Shown: positions 11,915-23,079 of the stretch, piece by piece
How positions within the stretch are numbered: position 1 is the stretch's first letter
Layout of the letters: each line of letters begins with the position of its first letter
Source of the DNA: Annulohypoxylon bovei var. microspora
Taxonomy: Eukaryota; Ascomycota; Sordariomycetes; Xylariales; Hypoxylaceae
DNA length: 64,000 bases
Assembly (NCBI GenBank): GCA_022836615.1
Contig: MU405243.1
Coordinates: 186,001-250,000 of the forward strand
Direction: 5' to 3'
Notes under the pieces: model-generated
Database searches by the model: none
Told to the model about the DNA's origin: nothing
What the model saw: the letters and a program-made list of their open reading frames with translations, nothing else
Program-made: the position numbers and the translations under genes

Positions 11915-13013
11915 GGTATGCAAAATATGCCGAAAGACAAGAGATAGCGGAATATGAGGAAGAGTAACTTTGATTCATGACTACCTAGTTAGATTGAATC
12001 CCACTCTGCGCAAGTGACGCCGCCGCCGACGTATGTATACCTAGGACCTAGGTATGCAGCTAATACTTTGGTCACGTGATCGACAATCCTTCCATAAACT
12101 ATTCCTTCAACCTTCGTGGCTTATTTCCTCTTATTGCTAAGGACAGCGAGGAAGGATATGGGGGTCCGTCGAACAAGAGCTGTGTTGAGAAGATTACTTA
12201 TCTAGGTATCTTTGGTAATGCTTCTCAATCATTGTGGCTCTCTATCTTTGTTGAAACGCTGTCACCTTACTCGGCATGGAATTCAGGGCATTATATTGTT
12301 AACAATTATTTCGGGGCTTTGGAATTTAGAGGCTGCGCTGAAACGTAACGAAGAGGTCGAAGACCTTGAGAATTTTTAGATCCGACAAAGTTAACTCAGT
12401 CGAAGTGAGTCCCGTGCCTATTCTAGAAATCAAGGGGGCAAGACGAAACAAATAAATTTACCAGAGAATAGTGAAATCGACATGCCATCGCATTCCAGGC
12501 ATACTGTCGACCTCTCTTTGAACCATTTCGAGGCTAATCCCACGGTTCCTACATTGCTTTGGAATTCGAAGGGTCCTGATAAGGCATGTCTTAGATAGAT
12601 TGCTGTGCTTCGGAACGAGAATGTTCATAGAGCGAATCTAAAGGGCTAGCTGAGACACGGGTAGAGTCGACAGCACGTGGCGCGAGGCAGGATAGCTAGG
12701 AATCTTCAGCCATTATATCCCAGTTTCGCGTTCCTAAGTTTTTAGTTCTATCGTCTTTGATTCTTTTCTCCTCCGCCTCCCTTTTTTAAGAGGCAATTCG
12801 TAGGAAGGCATGAGATTTATAAGAGAGGCTTCCGTCGCTAGTCATGGTGACAAATGAAGCATCATCCGCAGTTCAATATCATCTCATACAGTCTTATCAA
12901 CTTCTTTCAATCTCAGTCTTCAGTATTGCAGCTATTGCCAATCGCTTAAGCGTCTTACTACAGCCTGTCAGCTAAGCACCGTGTCTTAGGACTTACCATT
13001 CAAACACTTAAAG
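11915..13013. other. Intergenic, with one short coding-like stretch
   Basis: Contains the promoters of the NLR-like gene and of the divergent Cys/His-rich gene. On the minus strand, 12628-12462 is open for about 55 codons from an ATG (MNILVPKHSNLSKTCLIRT...) and ends at a GTAAAT donor, but the next open stretch does not join without a stop. It is possibly a remnant. A pyrimidine-rich promoter-like stretch lies near 12755-12785. Confidence 0.3.
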
Positions 13014-13493
13014 ATGCGCCCCTTCACGCTTATCATTGCCCTGTCGGCAACCGTTTTAGCGCTCCCGCAACCGCTCCCAGCAGCCGTAGATGACGCATCA
13101 AGCGCGATTATAGACGGCCTGAATAGCGGCCTAAACGGTGTCATTGGCTCGCCTGATCATCGCCACCAAGATGGCCAAGCCGAACACGCATCCGGGTGCC
13201 ACTATCGCTATAGAGAAGATATCGCAATATGTATAAATGAGTGCGTGGATCAGTGCGTGGTAGACCCGCAAGGTTGCCAAAGCTGCATGAGAGGATGCTG
13301 TAAGGAGACCCGCAAGACTTCAGGGCCCATCTCATTTAGAACGTTCGCTAACTTTATCGTCTTAGCCACTCAACATGGCTGTGAGCCACACCACCACCAC
13401 CACCACCACGATGGCAAGAAGAAGGACCACGGAAGACCCGCTCGCCGAGAGGGCGACTCAAACCTAGACGACGACGACGAGGTATCTGAATGA
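13014..13493 (+). CDS. Cysteine-rich, polyhistidine secreted protein
   Basis: Predicted secreted protein of unknown function. The signal peptide is about residues 1-16 (MRPFTLIIALSATVLA). Read straight through it is 159 aa. A complete intron signal sits inside: GTAAGG donor at 13300, GCTAAC branch at about 13347-13352 and TTAG ending at 13365; the 66 nt are a multiple of three with no stop. Splicing (exons 13014-13299 and 13366-13493) gives 137 aa and changes nine cysteines to eight, an even number as expected for paired disulfides. The spacing in the first seven is C-x8-C-x3-C-x3-C-x6-C-x2-C-x3-C. The tail has seven consecutive histidines, then GKKKDHG, a dibasic site and an acidic DDDDE run. 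The histidines suggest metal binding (inference). Effector-like, but no family recognised. Confidence 0.7.
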   Translation: MRPFTLIIALSATVLALPQPLPAAVDDASSAIIDGLNSGLNGVIGSPDHRHQDGQAEHASGCHYRYREDIAICINECVDQCVVDPQGCQSCMRGCCKETRKTSGPISFRTFANFIVLATQHGCEPHHHHHHHDGKKKDHGRPARREGDSNLDDDDEVSE

Positions 13494-14455
13494 ACCACTT
13501 ATTTTAATATCGAACCTATACGAGCATAGTAATTCACCGACTCTGGGAGTTGTCAGCACTACTTAATAAGATATCCGGATGAGAGGTTCTGGATCGATGA
13601 TCAGGCGTTATAGTGGACGGATGTATAAGATACCATTGGACGAAGACGAGGGGCTAGAGTAACGGCGTAAGGGACGTCGGGATTATGACATGGAGAAGAT
13701 ACCACCCTAAAAAGCTAGTTGACCTAATATTATTAATTGTTTTTGATCATTTCTGAGCTGTTCTCCTTTTCGAGCATTAATATGAAAAGATGAAGAAGGC
13801 GGCCTGGGCGGCACAACTTAAATTCTAATTCCAAGTGGTTGTCAGTTGCCTAGGAACGTGTGAAGGTGCAAACAATGACTCTTAAACTTTATTACGCGCA
13901 CGGACCCACCGCAGTGATTTTCGCAGCCGTGTGGCAGCTGTTAGGGTGAGTCACCGAGTGCTACCAAGCCAGCTACCCCACTTCCAAATCACATAAATAC
14001 CAGACCTCCCTCGCGCAATCTTCCTCCTCTTCTCTTCCTTTTCTTCCCCATCTTAGTGCACGGGCTTTACGCGTCACAGTGAGGAGCAATCCGAGTGCGT
14101 GTTTTTGCTAGTTGAAAACTATTACCTGACCACTCCTGTTTGATTTCGATCGGGCAGGGAATTTTTGAACCCTCAATCTGCTGATTCTTTTCGTTACTGC
14201 TCTGTCCCGCGCTTGGATGGAAGTGAAGAAGAGCTCATCTTGTGATCGACTTCTATCGTTGTGCGCTCGCTACTATTTTACACGCAAGCCTTTACTTGTC
14301 GCGTACTGATGCCCCTCATAATACGCCGTTCGCATTTGTGTTAATATTAAAGAGCGATGATTAGTATTGATTTTATTTCCTACAAGCAAACGTTACGTAC
14401 AGGATGTCCTATGATTTGCCGTTAACATCGTGTCAACGCTACTTCGCCAATGACG
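13494..14455. other. Intergenic, no gene seen
   Basis: Lies between the 3' end of the Cys/His-rich gene and the 3' end of the ankyrin pseudogene. A CT-rich run is seen at about 14005-14055. No coding stretch is supported. Confidence 0.4.
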
Positions 14456-15543
14456 CTAAAAGAGATTGTAGCATAATTTTCGATTTCCAGCTCCGAGCGA
14501 CAACAGCAAATTCACCATAGACGTACTTCCAGTTTCCTTCGCTTCAATTATGGGAAGTTCTGAACGCATATATCTATCGTTGAGTGGAACACCACCACTT
14601 CTAGGCGTGGAACCCGTTCCTGAATTGCGTACTGTAATGCCTTCATCCCAATCGAACGTCCATTCTTCCATTCTTGACCGAGTACGTTTAGATATCTTAG
14701 GAAGAGCCACTTTCTTAAGTACCGTAACGCATACATTTGACTGCACAGAAACCTACTAATGCCAGCGATTTCTATCTCTAGTTCTGTGAAACCAGGTAGC
14801 ATTCTTTCCCCTACGCCGAGAAGGAGTTCGTAAAGATGGAAACCGCCTCCATGTAACCCAGCCATAACCGCGCCAGGATATGCAATGCCCGAGGTTGGTA
14901 GTCGATGCTGCGGCTTTAAGAGCACGCAGACGACGTCTTCGTGCCCCGAAAACAGCGGCTTATAAGGCGTTCCATCTCGCGCTATGACAGATATATATGT
15001 TTCGTCTAGCTTCGGTCCCTGGACTGTCTCCGCGCCGAAAGCGATACATTTGAGGTTCAGCTCCATTATCTAGAAGGTAGTGGACGATGTGTAAGTGACC
15101 CCAGGCGACAACAAGTTGCAAAGGCCGACCAAAATGGGTGCAGTCCGCATTGACGTATATAGTTCTCAGGTCACTGGCATTTGGCCATTGATCTCATCTC
15201 TTATGACATAGGCAATTCTAAGGGCCGACGTTTCGAGGAAGAACTTGACTAGGTTTGAGTCCCCGATGATGATTGCACCACTTAGGAGAGACTCGGCTAT
15301 CTTTGCCTCGCCAGATTCGTCTACCCACTCCTTCGAATACATGTTCTCACCATTTGCACCAGCAACAGCCTCGGCGATAGATCTATGCTGCTCTCTCCAG
15401 CGCTCTTCAGTAGGCCGAGTCAAGTGATATAGTGCCTGGTCAACTGCACCTATGACGGCGAGCTGCTCGTACTCTGACGTGTTGCCTAATCGAATTTGCT
15501 TTAAGAAGGAGTTGACTCTAAGCGGCGGCAGTATCCACCACAA
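14456..15543 (-). pseudogene. Ankyrin-repeat protein pseudogene, several frameshifts
   Basis: Ankyrin-type sequence continues across this stretch but in changing frames. The 5' part (15543-15166) gives ESLLSGAIIIGDSNLVKFFLE and ends at a stop. The next repeat (GRPLQLVVAWGHLHIVHYLLDNGAE, about 15140-15065) is in another frame. After it, SGHEDVVCVLLK and GGGFHLYELLLG read in a third frame (about 15066-14800). The last repeat (GSTSMVNLLLSLGA, about 14510-14470) needs a further shift. No GT-AG pair bridges these joins, so they are best explained by small indels. There is no credible start or NACHT domain upstream. Probably a decayed ankyrin or NLR-type gene. It lies near the NLR-like gene on the same strand, with the Cys/His-rich gene between them, so it is not simply that gene's missing C-terminus. 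Confidence 0.75.
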
Positions 15544-16914
15544 CAGATTTCAATCATTCGAGGGAGGATCTTCCAGATCTATTATCAGCTTTATGTTGAC
15601 TTGAGAGACAGGGTGCGATTTAGAGGAACCGATGTCACAGGAAATAGAGACGAATGTTGATGAGAGATTAAGTATGAGTTATATTCTCCTGGTGGATGGA
15701 ACCGTTGGCGGCACGAATTAGAAATAGGAAGTGTCCTTTTATGTCGACGCTGTAGGAACTTTGGGTAAGGTCTCTAAAGACCATGCCTACCTATGTAGGT
15801 AGGTACATTACACTTTCGAAAGAGGTCTTTATTTTTCCAGTATATTTCCGCAATGTACCCTTTTTGCAGCTATAGGATTTAGCTAGAACAATCCCTTCAA
15901 ACGGTAGTTTTCTCAAAGTGACACTATTTTCTGAACTCTGGGTTCAACTGAGAGTTGAAGAAGGTTGCTTCCAAGCACAAATAAAAGGAGTTCAGGGGTT
16001 AGGTCAGCCACACCTCAGTGAGACTTAGGGAAGTGCGTAGGGCTGTGGCAGTGCTAAGTAATGCTGTACGTACTAATATGTGGGCCAAGCATGGCGCTAA
16101 TCTTTCGTGTTCCAAGGTTTATTTTTAAAGCTTAGGAGCGCCCCGCGCCCCAGCGCCCTCATTTTCTCTCCATAATTGTATACCCACTCTCCGATGATCA
16201 TCTTCGGTCATGACAGTCTGAATTCAACGATTCCGGATCGATTGATTCATTTCGATGATATTCACGCCGAGATTCTTCGCGTACTGCAATGCTCAATTAC
16301 GCCAACTTACCGGTACCCGTCGGTTAAGGTACTGATCGAGATAAGATGGGTATAAAGTCTCCTAATGGTAGACGACGACCTTTGGTATGCCGCGAATTTC
16401 CATATAACATCCGTGCTGTCAAAATAGTCCGACGGATACCGCGGTATGAGTGGGTAGAAGCGAGCATAGCCATCTTTGCCGATGCTTTCGAGCATCACAT
16501 GTACGGCATGGCTATTTGATCGGATAGGTCTAGGCTCTCAGAGGTCCACGTCGACCATAGTGTCGGCGTTTTTATTTTCTAAAATCGCTGGTTGAACTGG
16601 TCCACGTATGGGGAATGTTGGGCCGCAAGGTGACGACGGGGTGGTTTGTGACGTAGCAGCTCACCCGCCAATAGGCCAATGGATCGCCTCGCGATGGGAC
16701 ACCTACCCCAGTCGTCTCCAGCGTATCGGATCGCGACCTTGTCACTAGATACCATAATTATACAACGCTTGGCACACTGCACAAGGCGGTCAGTGCCTAG
16801 TGAAATGAAGATGGTCTTTTTAAAATTTCTTTCGACCGACTTTTGTCTTTCTCTCTTGTTTCTCTCTTCTCTCTCGTCTTATGTCGTCGTATCGGCTAGC
16901 AATTTCCCTTGTCC
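15544..16914. other. Intergenic with a possible coding remnant
   Basis: Minus-strand 16540-16310 reads as a protein-like stretch (VMLESIGKDGYARFYPLIP, PSDYFDSTDVIWKFAAYQ) with no start or partner exon, likely a remnant. A CTACCTATGTAGGTAGGTA palindrome lies at about 15787. A pyrimidine-rich run (about 16825-16880) precedes the membrane-protein start. Confidence 0.3.
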
Positions 16915-19137
16915 ATGTGGGAGAGGTGCGATGAGGCTCGGCCTCCGGCCGGGCAGGATTCCGACGTCGTCGGCCTGGGGGTATGTTTCATCAACGCAAC
17001 CTAAGCTAGCACTAATCACGGGAAAGGCTGACTCTTTCGCTAGACCCTGATCGCCTGCGCCGGTTCTGCGTCTATCGCGGTTCTGTGCTTGGTGCTTCAG
17101 TACCTGTTTTTCTATCTCCCTCTGGGTGAGGACGAGCAGCGGTCATGCGCTGCTAACCCGATAGACGTCCTGTTAGTAGGTTGGCTCCGGAAGCCTCTTA
17201 GGTATTTAGGTATTAGGACCGGTTCGTCAGCCGCGCCCCGGCAACGGGAGCGGAGGTGGCCTGCGGCTCTTGATCGAGTAAGCTCCGCAATTCCGGATCG
17301 CCTTCAAGTCTTCAATCGCTAATATGGCCATTCAGTATGTCATGGCTCTGGGCGATGTCCAGCTTGCAATGGGATTCGCAGTGCTCGCATACGGTTACGC
17401 ATCATTGATCGAGCAAGGCTTGTCAATGTATCACTGGTGGCTCATCGTGGGACTTGTGTAAGTAGCGAGAATAGTGACAAGTCTATCATGGCGCAAGAAC
17501 ATTTATTCGTCTAACCATATGAAATACGCAGCTGGTTTTCTGTAGTGACGAATCTAGCGACCACTTCATACCTACGTACCTACTTCGTCAATAGAGATCC
17601 GGGCGAACGGTGGTGGAGGATCATTCTTCTTATCTTTCTCGTTGTGGTGCTCAGCTTTTCTATGGTGCCGATTTACCAGTTCAGAGAGAGGCTTGCTAAT
17701 GAGCATGACGAGGATGTACAGCGCAGGATTCTTCTCACGACGAATGTACTCTGTTATTTCCCTGGACATGGCGCGAAGTTCGAAACGCCGCATTTTCGAT
17801 CCGGAATTACACTCGTCGGCATTGCCGTCGCTATTGCGTTGGCTGTCTTTGGAATTTTGCGGATCTACGAGAGGCCCCGCAGTGTCATCTTCAAGTGGCG
17901 TGACCATTACCGAGGAGAGATGGAACGGTCGTTTTTTGGAGACGGGAACAATGTCATAACTTGCATTCGCTGCGAGCAGCGGCACCTGCTGCTCGTGGTC
18001 CGGCCCGTCCTAGCGCTTTGGCTCGTTCTACGACTCTATGCCGACTTCCTAAACTCCGTCTTGACCGAAATTATCTGCACCGCGGCTACGTTCACCTGGG
18101 TAGTCGTGCGCTTCGTCGACGTGCTACGACTCGGCGGCACTTTGGAAATCGATGGGCACCGTTGGAACTTTGGACAGATTATCGCTCTCGCTTTCTTCGC
18201 GGCGCCATTCGGGTCGCTAGCAAGTTGCTTATGTGGCACTCTTGGAGGACCATTCCTAGGTAATGGCTTTTTCAGATGGCCCAAGCTGCAAAAACCCGGA
18301 TGGTTACAGAATTTCGGCAAAACACCGCAGCTTGAGCAAGCATCGGAAAATGACACCGAGCGGCATAGCATTCGACCTGGATCTGAGCATACTGAAAGAA
18401 TTGATGGATTGGTTGCGAAGGATCGCGCGGAGGCTGTGGAAGGTAGTCCTGAGGGACAGGGACTCGAGGAAAGAAATAATTTGGAAACTGGTGTTGGTGA
18501 CTTATCAAAGAGCATAGACTACGTGAATACCTACAAGGTGCTGCTATCGCCTCGGTTCGTTATTGCACTTCCGCTCATGGGCTTCTCGAACCTACTACAC
18601 CTCGTGCTACTGCTGGTCTTACCGAAGGTGCCCGGTTACCCGTCGCCCCCTAACGTTCTCTGGCGAACCATCTTCTGGTACACCGTCTACCAGCCGCTAC
18701 TACTCTTCGCGTTTATCCTAGCCGGAATGGTCGTGGAAGAAAGAGTTACAAAGGAGGGTCGAATGCGAATCGCGTATCTAATAATTGCCGCCATCACGGC
18801 CGTACTATCTACGGCGGCTATTCTAGACACGCTATATGGCCTTGGTGGCATTCCGATGTCGTATATGGGCATGGGAGCGCTGGGTCTGATTCTGTTAGTC
18901 TATCTCCTATATGGTTGCGTGGCCCGGCCCGGCCCCTTGGCGAAAGGGAAAGGCCGGGGTAGGAACGGAGATATTGAAGAAGCTCAACCACTCCTCGGAG
19001 ATTCTCTCGGGGATGTCAGAAGGAGGTTCATACCAGACATCCGCATCTTTCCTGTTCGAAGACCAAAGCGGTGGCACGGTCCTTCGCGGAGACCTCAAGT
19101 AACAAGAGGGAGGAGAAGTTACGGCACAATCGACTAA
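16915..19137 (+). CDS. Multi-pass membrane protein, fungal-specific, unknown function
   Basis: Predicted integral membrane protein of 675 aa from four in-frame exons: 16915-16980, 17044-17277, 17336-17457, 17532-19137. Hydrophobic segments include CAGSASIAVLCLVLQYLFFY after a short acidic N-terminus ending DSDVVGLG, then DVQLAMGFAVLAYGYASL, WWLIVGLVWFSVV, IILLIFLVVVLSFSMVPIY, GITLVGIAVAIALAVFGIL and several in the C-terminal half, about 8-10 in all. A roughly 90-residue polar, charged loop (about EQASENDTERHS to NLETGVGDLSK) separates the halves. The tail is basic and ends RSYGTID. The layout of an N-terminal DxDVxGxG motif, four helices and an NPID-type motif resembles a large uncharacterised Pezizomycotina family. 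ATG 16915 is the first start after an in-frame stop at 16897. Substrate and role unknown. Confidence 0.85.
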
Positions 19138-20470
19138 GACTCAAGCACCACGGTAGCTTAGCACATGAAAATAACGGCGGGTGGCGGCGCGGTTGTATAA
19201 AGTTTATTGGTTTATATCCCCTTCGAGGCTAGGATTGGAGGCATTGGGTTTCATATGTAGAATGAAGAATGAATCACGAGAGATGTTAATAGAAGTTACG
19301 TACTTAGATACTCTTATGAATATTCATGCCTCTACACATTGGTATGCGTTATTGGGAGATATGAACAACGTAACATAGTACATTCTTCAGGTTGGAGATG
19401 TTAGATTCCCAACTAGCACCTCAACGTACCCAGTGATAAAACAAATTCAAGCTTACTAGAAACTCTGAATTAGGTGCAAGTATTGCTTCTCGTTTCCTAA
19501 GGCAACATTCGGGGAAGTACATACGCAATTTGTCTGATGCACTTCAATCATCTAAGCAAATAGCAAAGCTCTGGTTACGGATTACTTCGTTAGGTATGTA
19601 CCATTATTAAAATGAGAGACGTAATATTTATTAGGAGCTCTGATGCTATAGTAGAACCAATGACAAGTATTCAAGCCCTTGAGAATTGGGTATCGTTGAA
19701 TGCACAATTACCTACCAATCCATATAAGGGTAAAAATACATATCGTGGTTAGGTAGGTACCTGTTACTTTGGGTATTTTCTATCCTGCCATATGCCCCCT
19801 TAAGAAATGATATTAGCACCTTCTGTCGATGTCTGACCCCCTACGTCACCTAATTATCTTAGGTGAACTATTTGGTAGGAGCTCCCGCCACCTCCCCCTA
19901 TATATAGTTTGAAGCATCTATTAACTAGATATAGATAGGCAGTTGCGCCGTACGACTGATGGAAGGCATGATATATACTTGCTTGTATTTACCGATAGCA
20001 GGTGAAGCCTTTCACATCTCACCGTGTATTTAACAACAAATCGCAATCGTTTCTTACTCCATGCATAACTTCCAAGTTGTTCACACTTCTCTACACTAAC
20101 CTACTACCAACTCTATCAACACTGGTTATTGTTGTCTACAATCGTCGTCGTACTTTCATATTTTAGAGATATCTTCTCAGTAACAACCTACCTCCTTTTC
20201 TCGCCAACTACCTACTAACTAGGTACTCTTCGCCATAAATCAAATATCTCGGAGATCATCTATCTCAACAATTTATTGATTCGGAAATCACCCATTTTTA
20301 TCAATTAGACCGTGATCACGCTTGGGAAGAGAAAAAACCCATGCCATTCCACCCAGCAATCATTTGTATTATATTAAAAGTATAATTAGTAGTATTTCAA
20401 TTAATCATCACGTCAATACGCCGTGGCGCTAACAAAAATCTCATAGATTCCTACATCTATTCACTTAGGC
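19138..20470. other. AT-rich intergenic DNA
   Basis: No coding stretch supported. It contains a GTTAGGTAGGTACCTG motif near 19748-19763 and pyrimidine-rich, promoter-like sequence around 20060-20240, upstream of the F-box/LRR-like remnant. Confidence 0.35.
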
Positions 20471-20814
20471 ACTAGGTAGCAGCGGCCTTAACACCTCATT
20501 CCCTGCCAGGATTACACACTTTAAAACTACATCGCAGATATACGCAGCAGGAAGAATTAGTTGCATTCTTGAAGTCGCACCGTGGTACTATCAAAGTCTT
20601 GGAGCTAGCCTCTATCTCTCTAACGACCGGAAGTTGGCTAGAAGCCGCAATGGAGTTGCACAAACTTGAGTGGCAAAAGCTTGAGCGAACCAATTTCTTC
20701 GATCTATCAGAACGTAACCCTAAGGTTGTTGTCAACTGTCGCGCAGTTGGAAATTGCGTGCTTAATGGTGAGCCGGACCTGATCTACATACGAGATACTC
20801 TACGGCCTACCTGA
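20471..20814 (+). pseudogene. F-box/LRR-like protein fragment
   Basis: An open stretch after an in-frame TAG reads LPGLHTLKLHRRYTQQEELV, then AFLKSHRGTIKVLELASISL and TTGSWLEAAMELHK. This pattern of a leucine-rich strand, a helix and a GSW motif is typical of the C-terminal half of fungal F-box/LRR-like proteins. It ends at a stop at 20814. There is no ATG, no F-box and no upstream exon that I can join, so it looks like a remnant. It could instead be the last exon of a gene with unseen upstream exons. Confidence 0.5.
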
Positions 20815-22359
20815 TCTGGAGGATACTTGAAGAATTTCAATCTACGTCTTTAACAGACAAGTGAAAGACGAATAGCTCTATCATACGAAACCGTATTTCT
20901 GGCCACTTCAACTGTAGAGGAGGAGGATCAAATCATTAGAAAAAAGAGAATGGTCATATGAAGGTCATATGAAAGATGGAGAAAGGAGGTTCATGACAAA
21001 GCGACTTCAAAGGCTGATACATTAGTCGCTTACGATAGCTGAGTGTTCGACGAATCAGATGGTACCAGTATTAACAAATGAAGTTGAACCGAATTTTACG
21101 CGTATGTACTCCCCCTGGATTCGCACCCGATTCCCCCTTCCCATTTTAAAGACAATGCACGGACCACTAACTAGCTGGAATGATCCGACACGTGTGCATC
21201 ATCCTCTCCAACCAGATTGTTGGGTTTCTGATCCAATAATAGATTCCCTTTCATTGCGCACTCATCCATATTTTATTTTTACGATTTGTGTGATTGTTCT
21301 TGTACAACGTTGCCGCAATCCTTAGGGCAAAGGACCCTTTTGAAAGGATTTTGAACCCCTGATCCTAACCCCAACATCCTGTCCTATTCCTATCCTTTCC
21401 AACAAAGAGCAGACAAAAATTCTCACGCTATGAATTATAAACCTGAATGGCTAGATTCATGCCGACGAACCGCTTTCAGTGGTATACGTGTCGGATTCGT
21501 AATTTCAGCAGAATCGATGCTACGCTAAGAACATCGATTAGATGCTATTACGATGGGGCCGCCCTGCGCAACCAATCGGCTCGTACGCCGTCTCATCGGC
21601 GGGCGAAAAATCTTGTGTCTAGAATGTTCACCCAGCCGCGCCGCAAGCTCTCTTGAAACAGAGGCGGCGTTTCTGAAAGTTCGAACGAACCTCTCGCCTT
21701 GATTGGCCTCGTGTTTCGTCTCCGCCATCGAGGGCACGAGAAAAATCGGGGATTTATTGCGTAGATCGATGGGCTGACCCTGCAAGGTACCCGGCCGCCT
21801 TAGATCTTTCGCGCTCGGCAACTAAACTTCTTACAGCTAAGGGCCGCCGAGCTCATATAGCTGTGATTGGGAGGCGGAAGTACATAGTGCTCGTTCGAGG
21901 ACCCGGGTTGGGTATTCTGCGTTAATGTGAATCAGAAGCTGGATTCAAATTTGATTTCCAAGGACCTTCTTGATTTGTCGGAATCCCTGGGCGGGTAGGC
22001 CCTCGAGCTGGACTGTCTCATCTTGTCAGAATCCTCCCGCGCTAGGGGCTGACCGCGAATGGGAGGTAAGGTAGGGTCCAGACAAAGAGTCGAAGCCGAC
22101 TAAATATAAAGAAAAAAATGTCCCCCATATGGGTCGGCTGTAGCTAGCCCTCTCTCCATCCTTCACTTACCAACTGACTGACTCAGGGTCGTGAAAATTA
22201 CACTCCTTTTTAGATATTGTGTCTGGTATACAATATTAACTCCATTCTTTTGAATCATACTCACGAGCCTTGCCTACCTACCTATCTAGGTACCTATTCC
22301 CTTTCTGGAACCATATAACAAAAACTGTAAACGTATTCTATATCATCACCTGAATCAAG
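20815..22359. other. Intergenic, no gene seen
   Basis: Several short open stretches on both strands, none family-like. A direct repeat GGTCATATGA occurs twice near 20951-20972. A CCTACCTACCTATCTAGGTACCTA palindromic cluster lies at about 22275-22298, in the promoter of the thaumatin-like gene. Confidence 0.35.
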
Positions 22360-23079
22360 ATGAAGTCCATCCTCAGCCTCGCCACCCTGCTCCTCAGCAC
22401 CGCCTCCGCCCTCCCCTTCTCCATCTCCCCCAGCCACCGCGCACCCCGCGCGCTCGCCGCGCGCTCGAACTGCAGCGCGCAGGCGGTCGACGCCACCGGA
22501 GCGACAGACACGGGGGGCGCGGGACTCAACATCACGAACGGCGACAGCGAGTCGCGCAGCTACTTCGTGTACGAGAACGGCTGCGACTCCATGCCGTCTA
22601 AGTACGTCACCGTCGACGCCGGCGCCACGGCGTTCCTGGCGCTGCCCGCGAGCTTCCAGGGCCGCGTCGTGCGCGGCACGGCCGACGTCAACCTCGACGG
22701 GCAGCCGCACTCGCTCGGCACCTGGCTCGAGATCGGACTCGACGCCTCGGGCACGGGGTGGGCCGACGTGAGCCTGATCCGCGGCTGCGACGGCGCCGTC
22801 AGCATTGCGGCCGGCGACGGCACTGGTGCTACGACTGGGTTCAGCGACAACAGCGTCATCAACGACGCCACTGATGCTATCCTCGAGGCCAAGGATTCTG
22901 GTGCTAAGGCGATCAAGGCGACCGAGGACTCGCTCGTCCAGGTCCTGACCGACGTCACGAGCTACCTCTCCGGCAAGCTCGGCTACACCGTCGCGTACCT
23001 CGACGACTACCACGGGAATCCCGTCATCTGCTCCACGGACGGCCGCTTCGACGTCACGTTCTACGAGGGCAGGCCTTAA
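22360..23079 (+). CDS. Secreted thaumatin-like protein
   Basis: Single-exon gene of 239 aa. Residues 1-18 are a signal peptide (MKSILSLATLLLSTASAL). The mature part has a Cys-containing start (RSNCSAQ), a core with FVYENGCDSMPSKYVTVDAG and LGTWLEIGLDASGTGWADVS followed by LIRGCDGAVSI, and near the end AYLDDYHGNPVICSTDGRFD. I associate this pattern with fungal secreted proteins of a thaumatin/osmotin-like beta fold, where the DDYHGNPV-type motif is conserved; that assignment is from memory and not certain. Codon third positions are strongly G/C, unlike the flanking DNA. Role unknown; possibly cell-wall-associated. The ATG at 22360 is the only start that gives the signal peptide. Confidence 0.8.
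   Translation: MKSILSLATLLLSTASALPFSISPSHRAPRALAARSNCSAQAVDATGATDTGGAGLNITNGDSESRSYFVYENGCDSMPSKYVTVDAGATAFLALPASFQGRVVRGTADVNLDGQPHSLGTWLEIGLDASGTGWADVSLIRGCDGAVSIAAGDGTGATTGFSDNSVINDATDAILEAKDSGAKAIKATEDSLVQVLTDVTSYLSGKLGYTVAYLDDYHGNPVICSTDGRFDVTFYEGRP

Noticed and set aside
22294..23013. 239-codon antisense frame across the thaumatin-like gene
   Set aside because: GC-rich shadow. The plus-strand frame has a signal peptide and family-like motifs; the antisense one is a Val/Gly/Ala/Arg-rich artefact.
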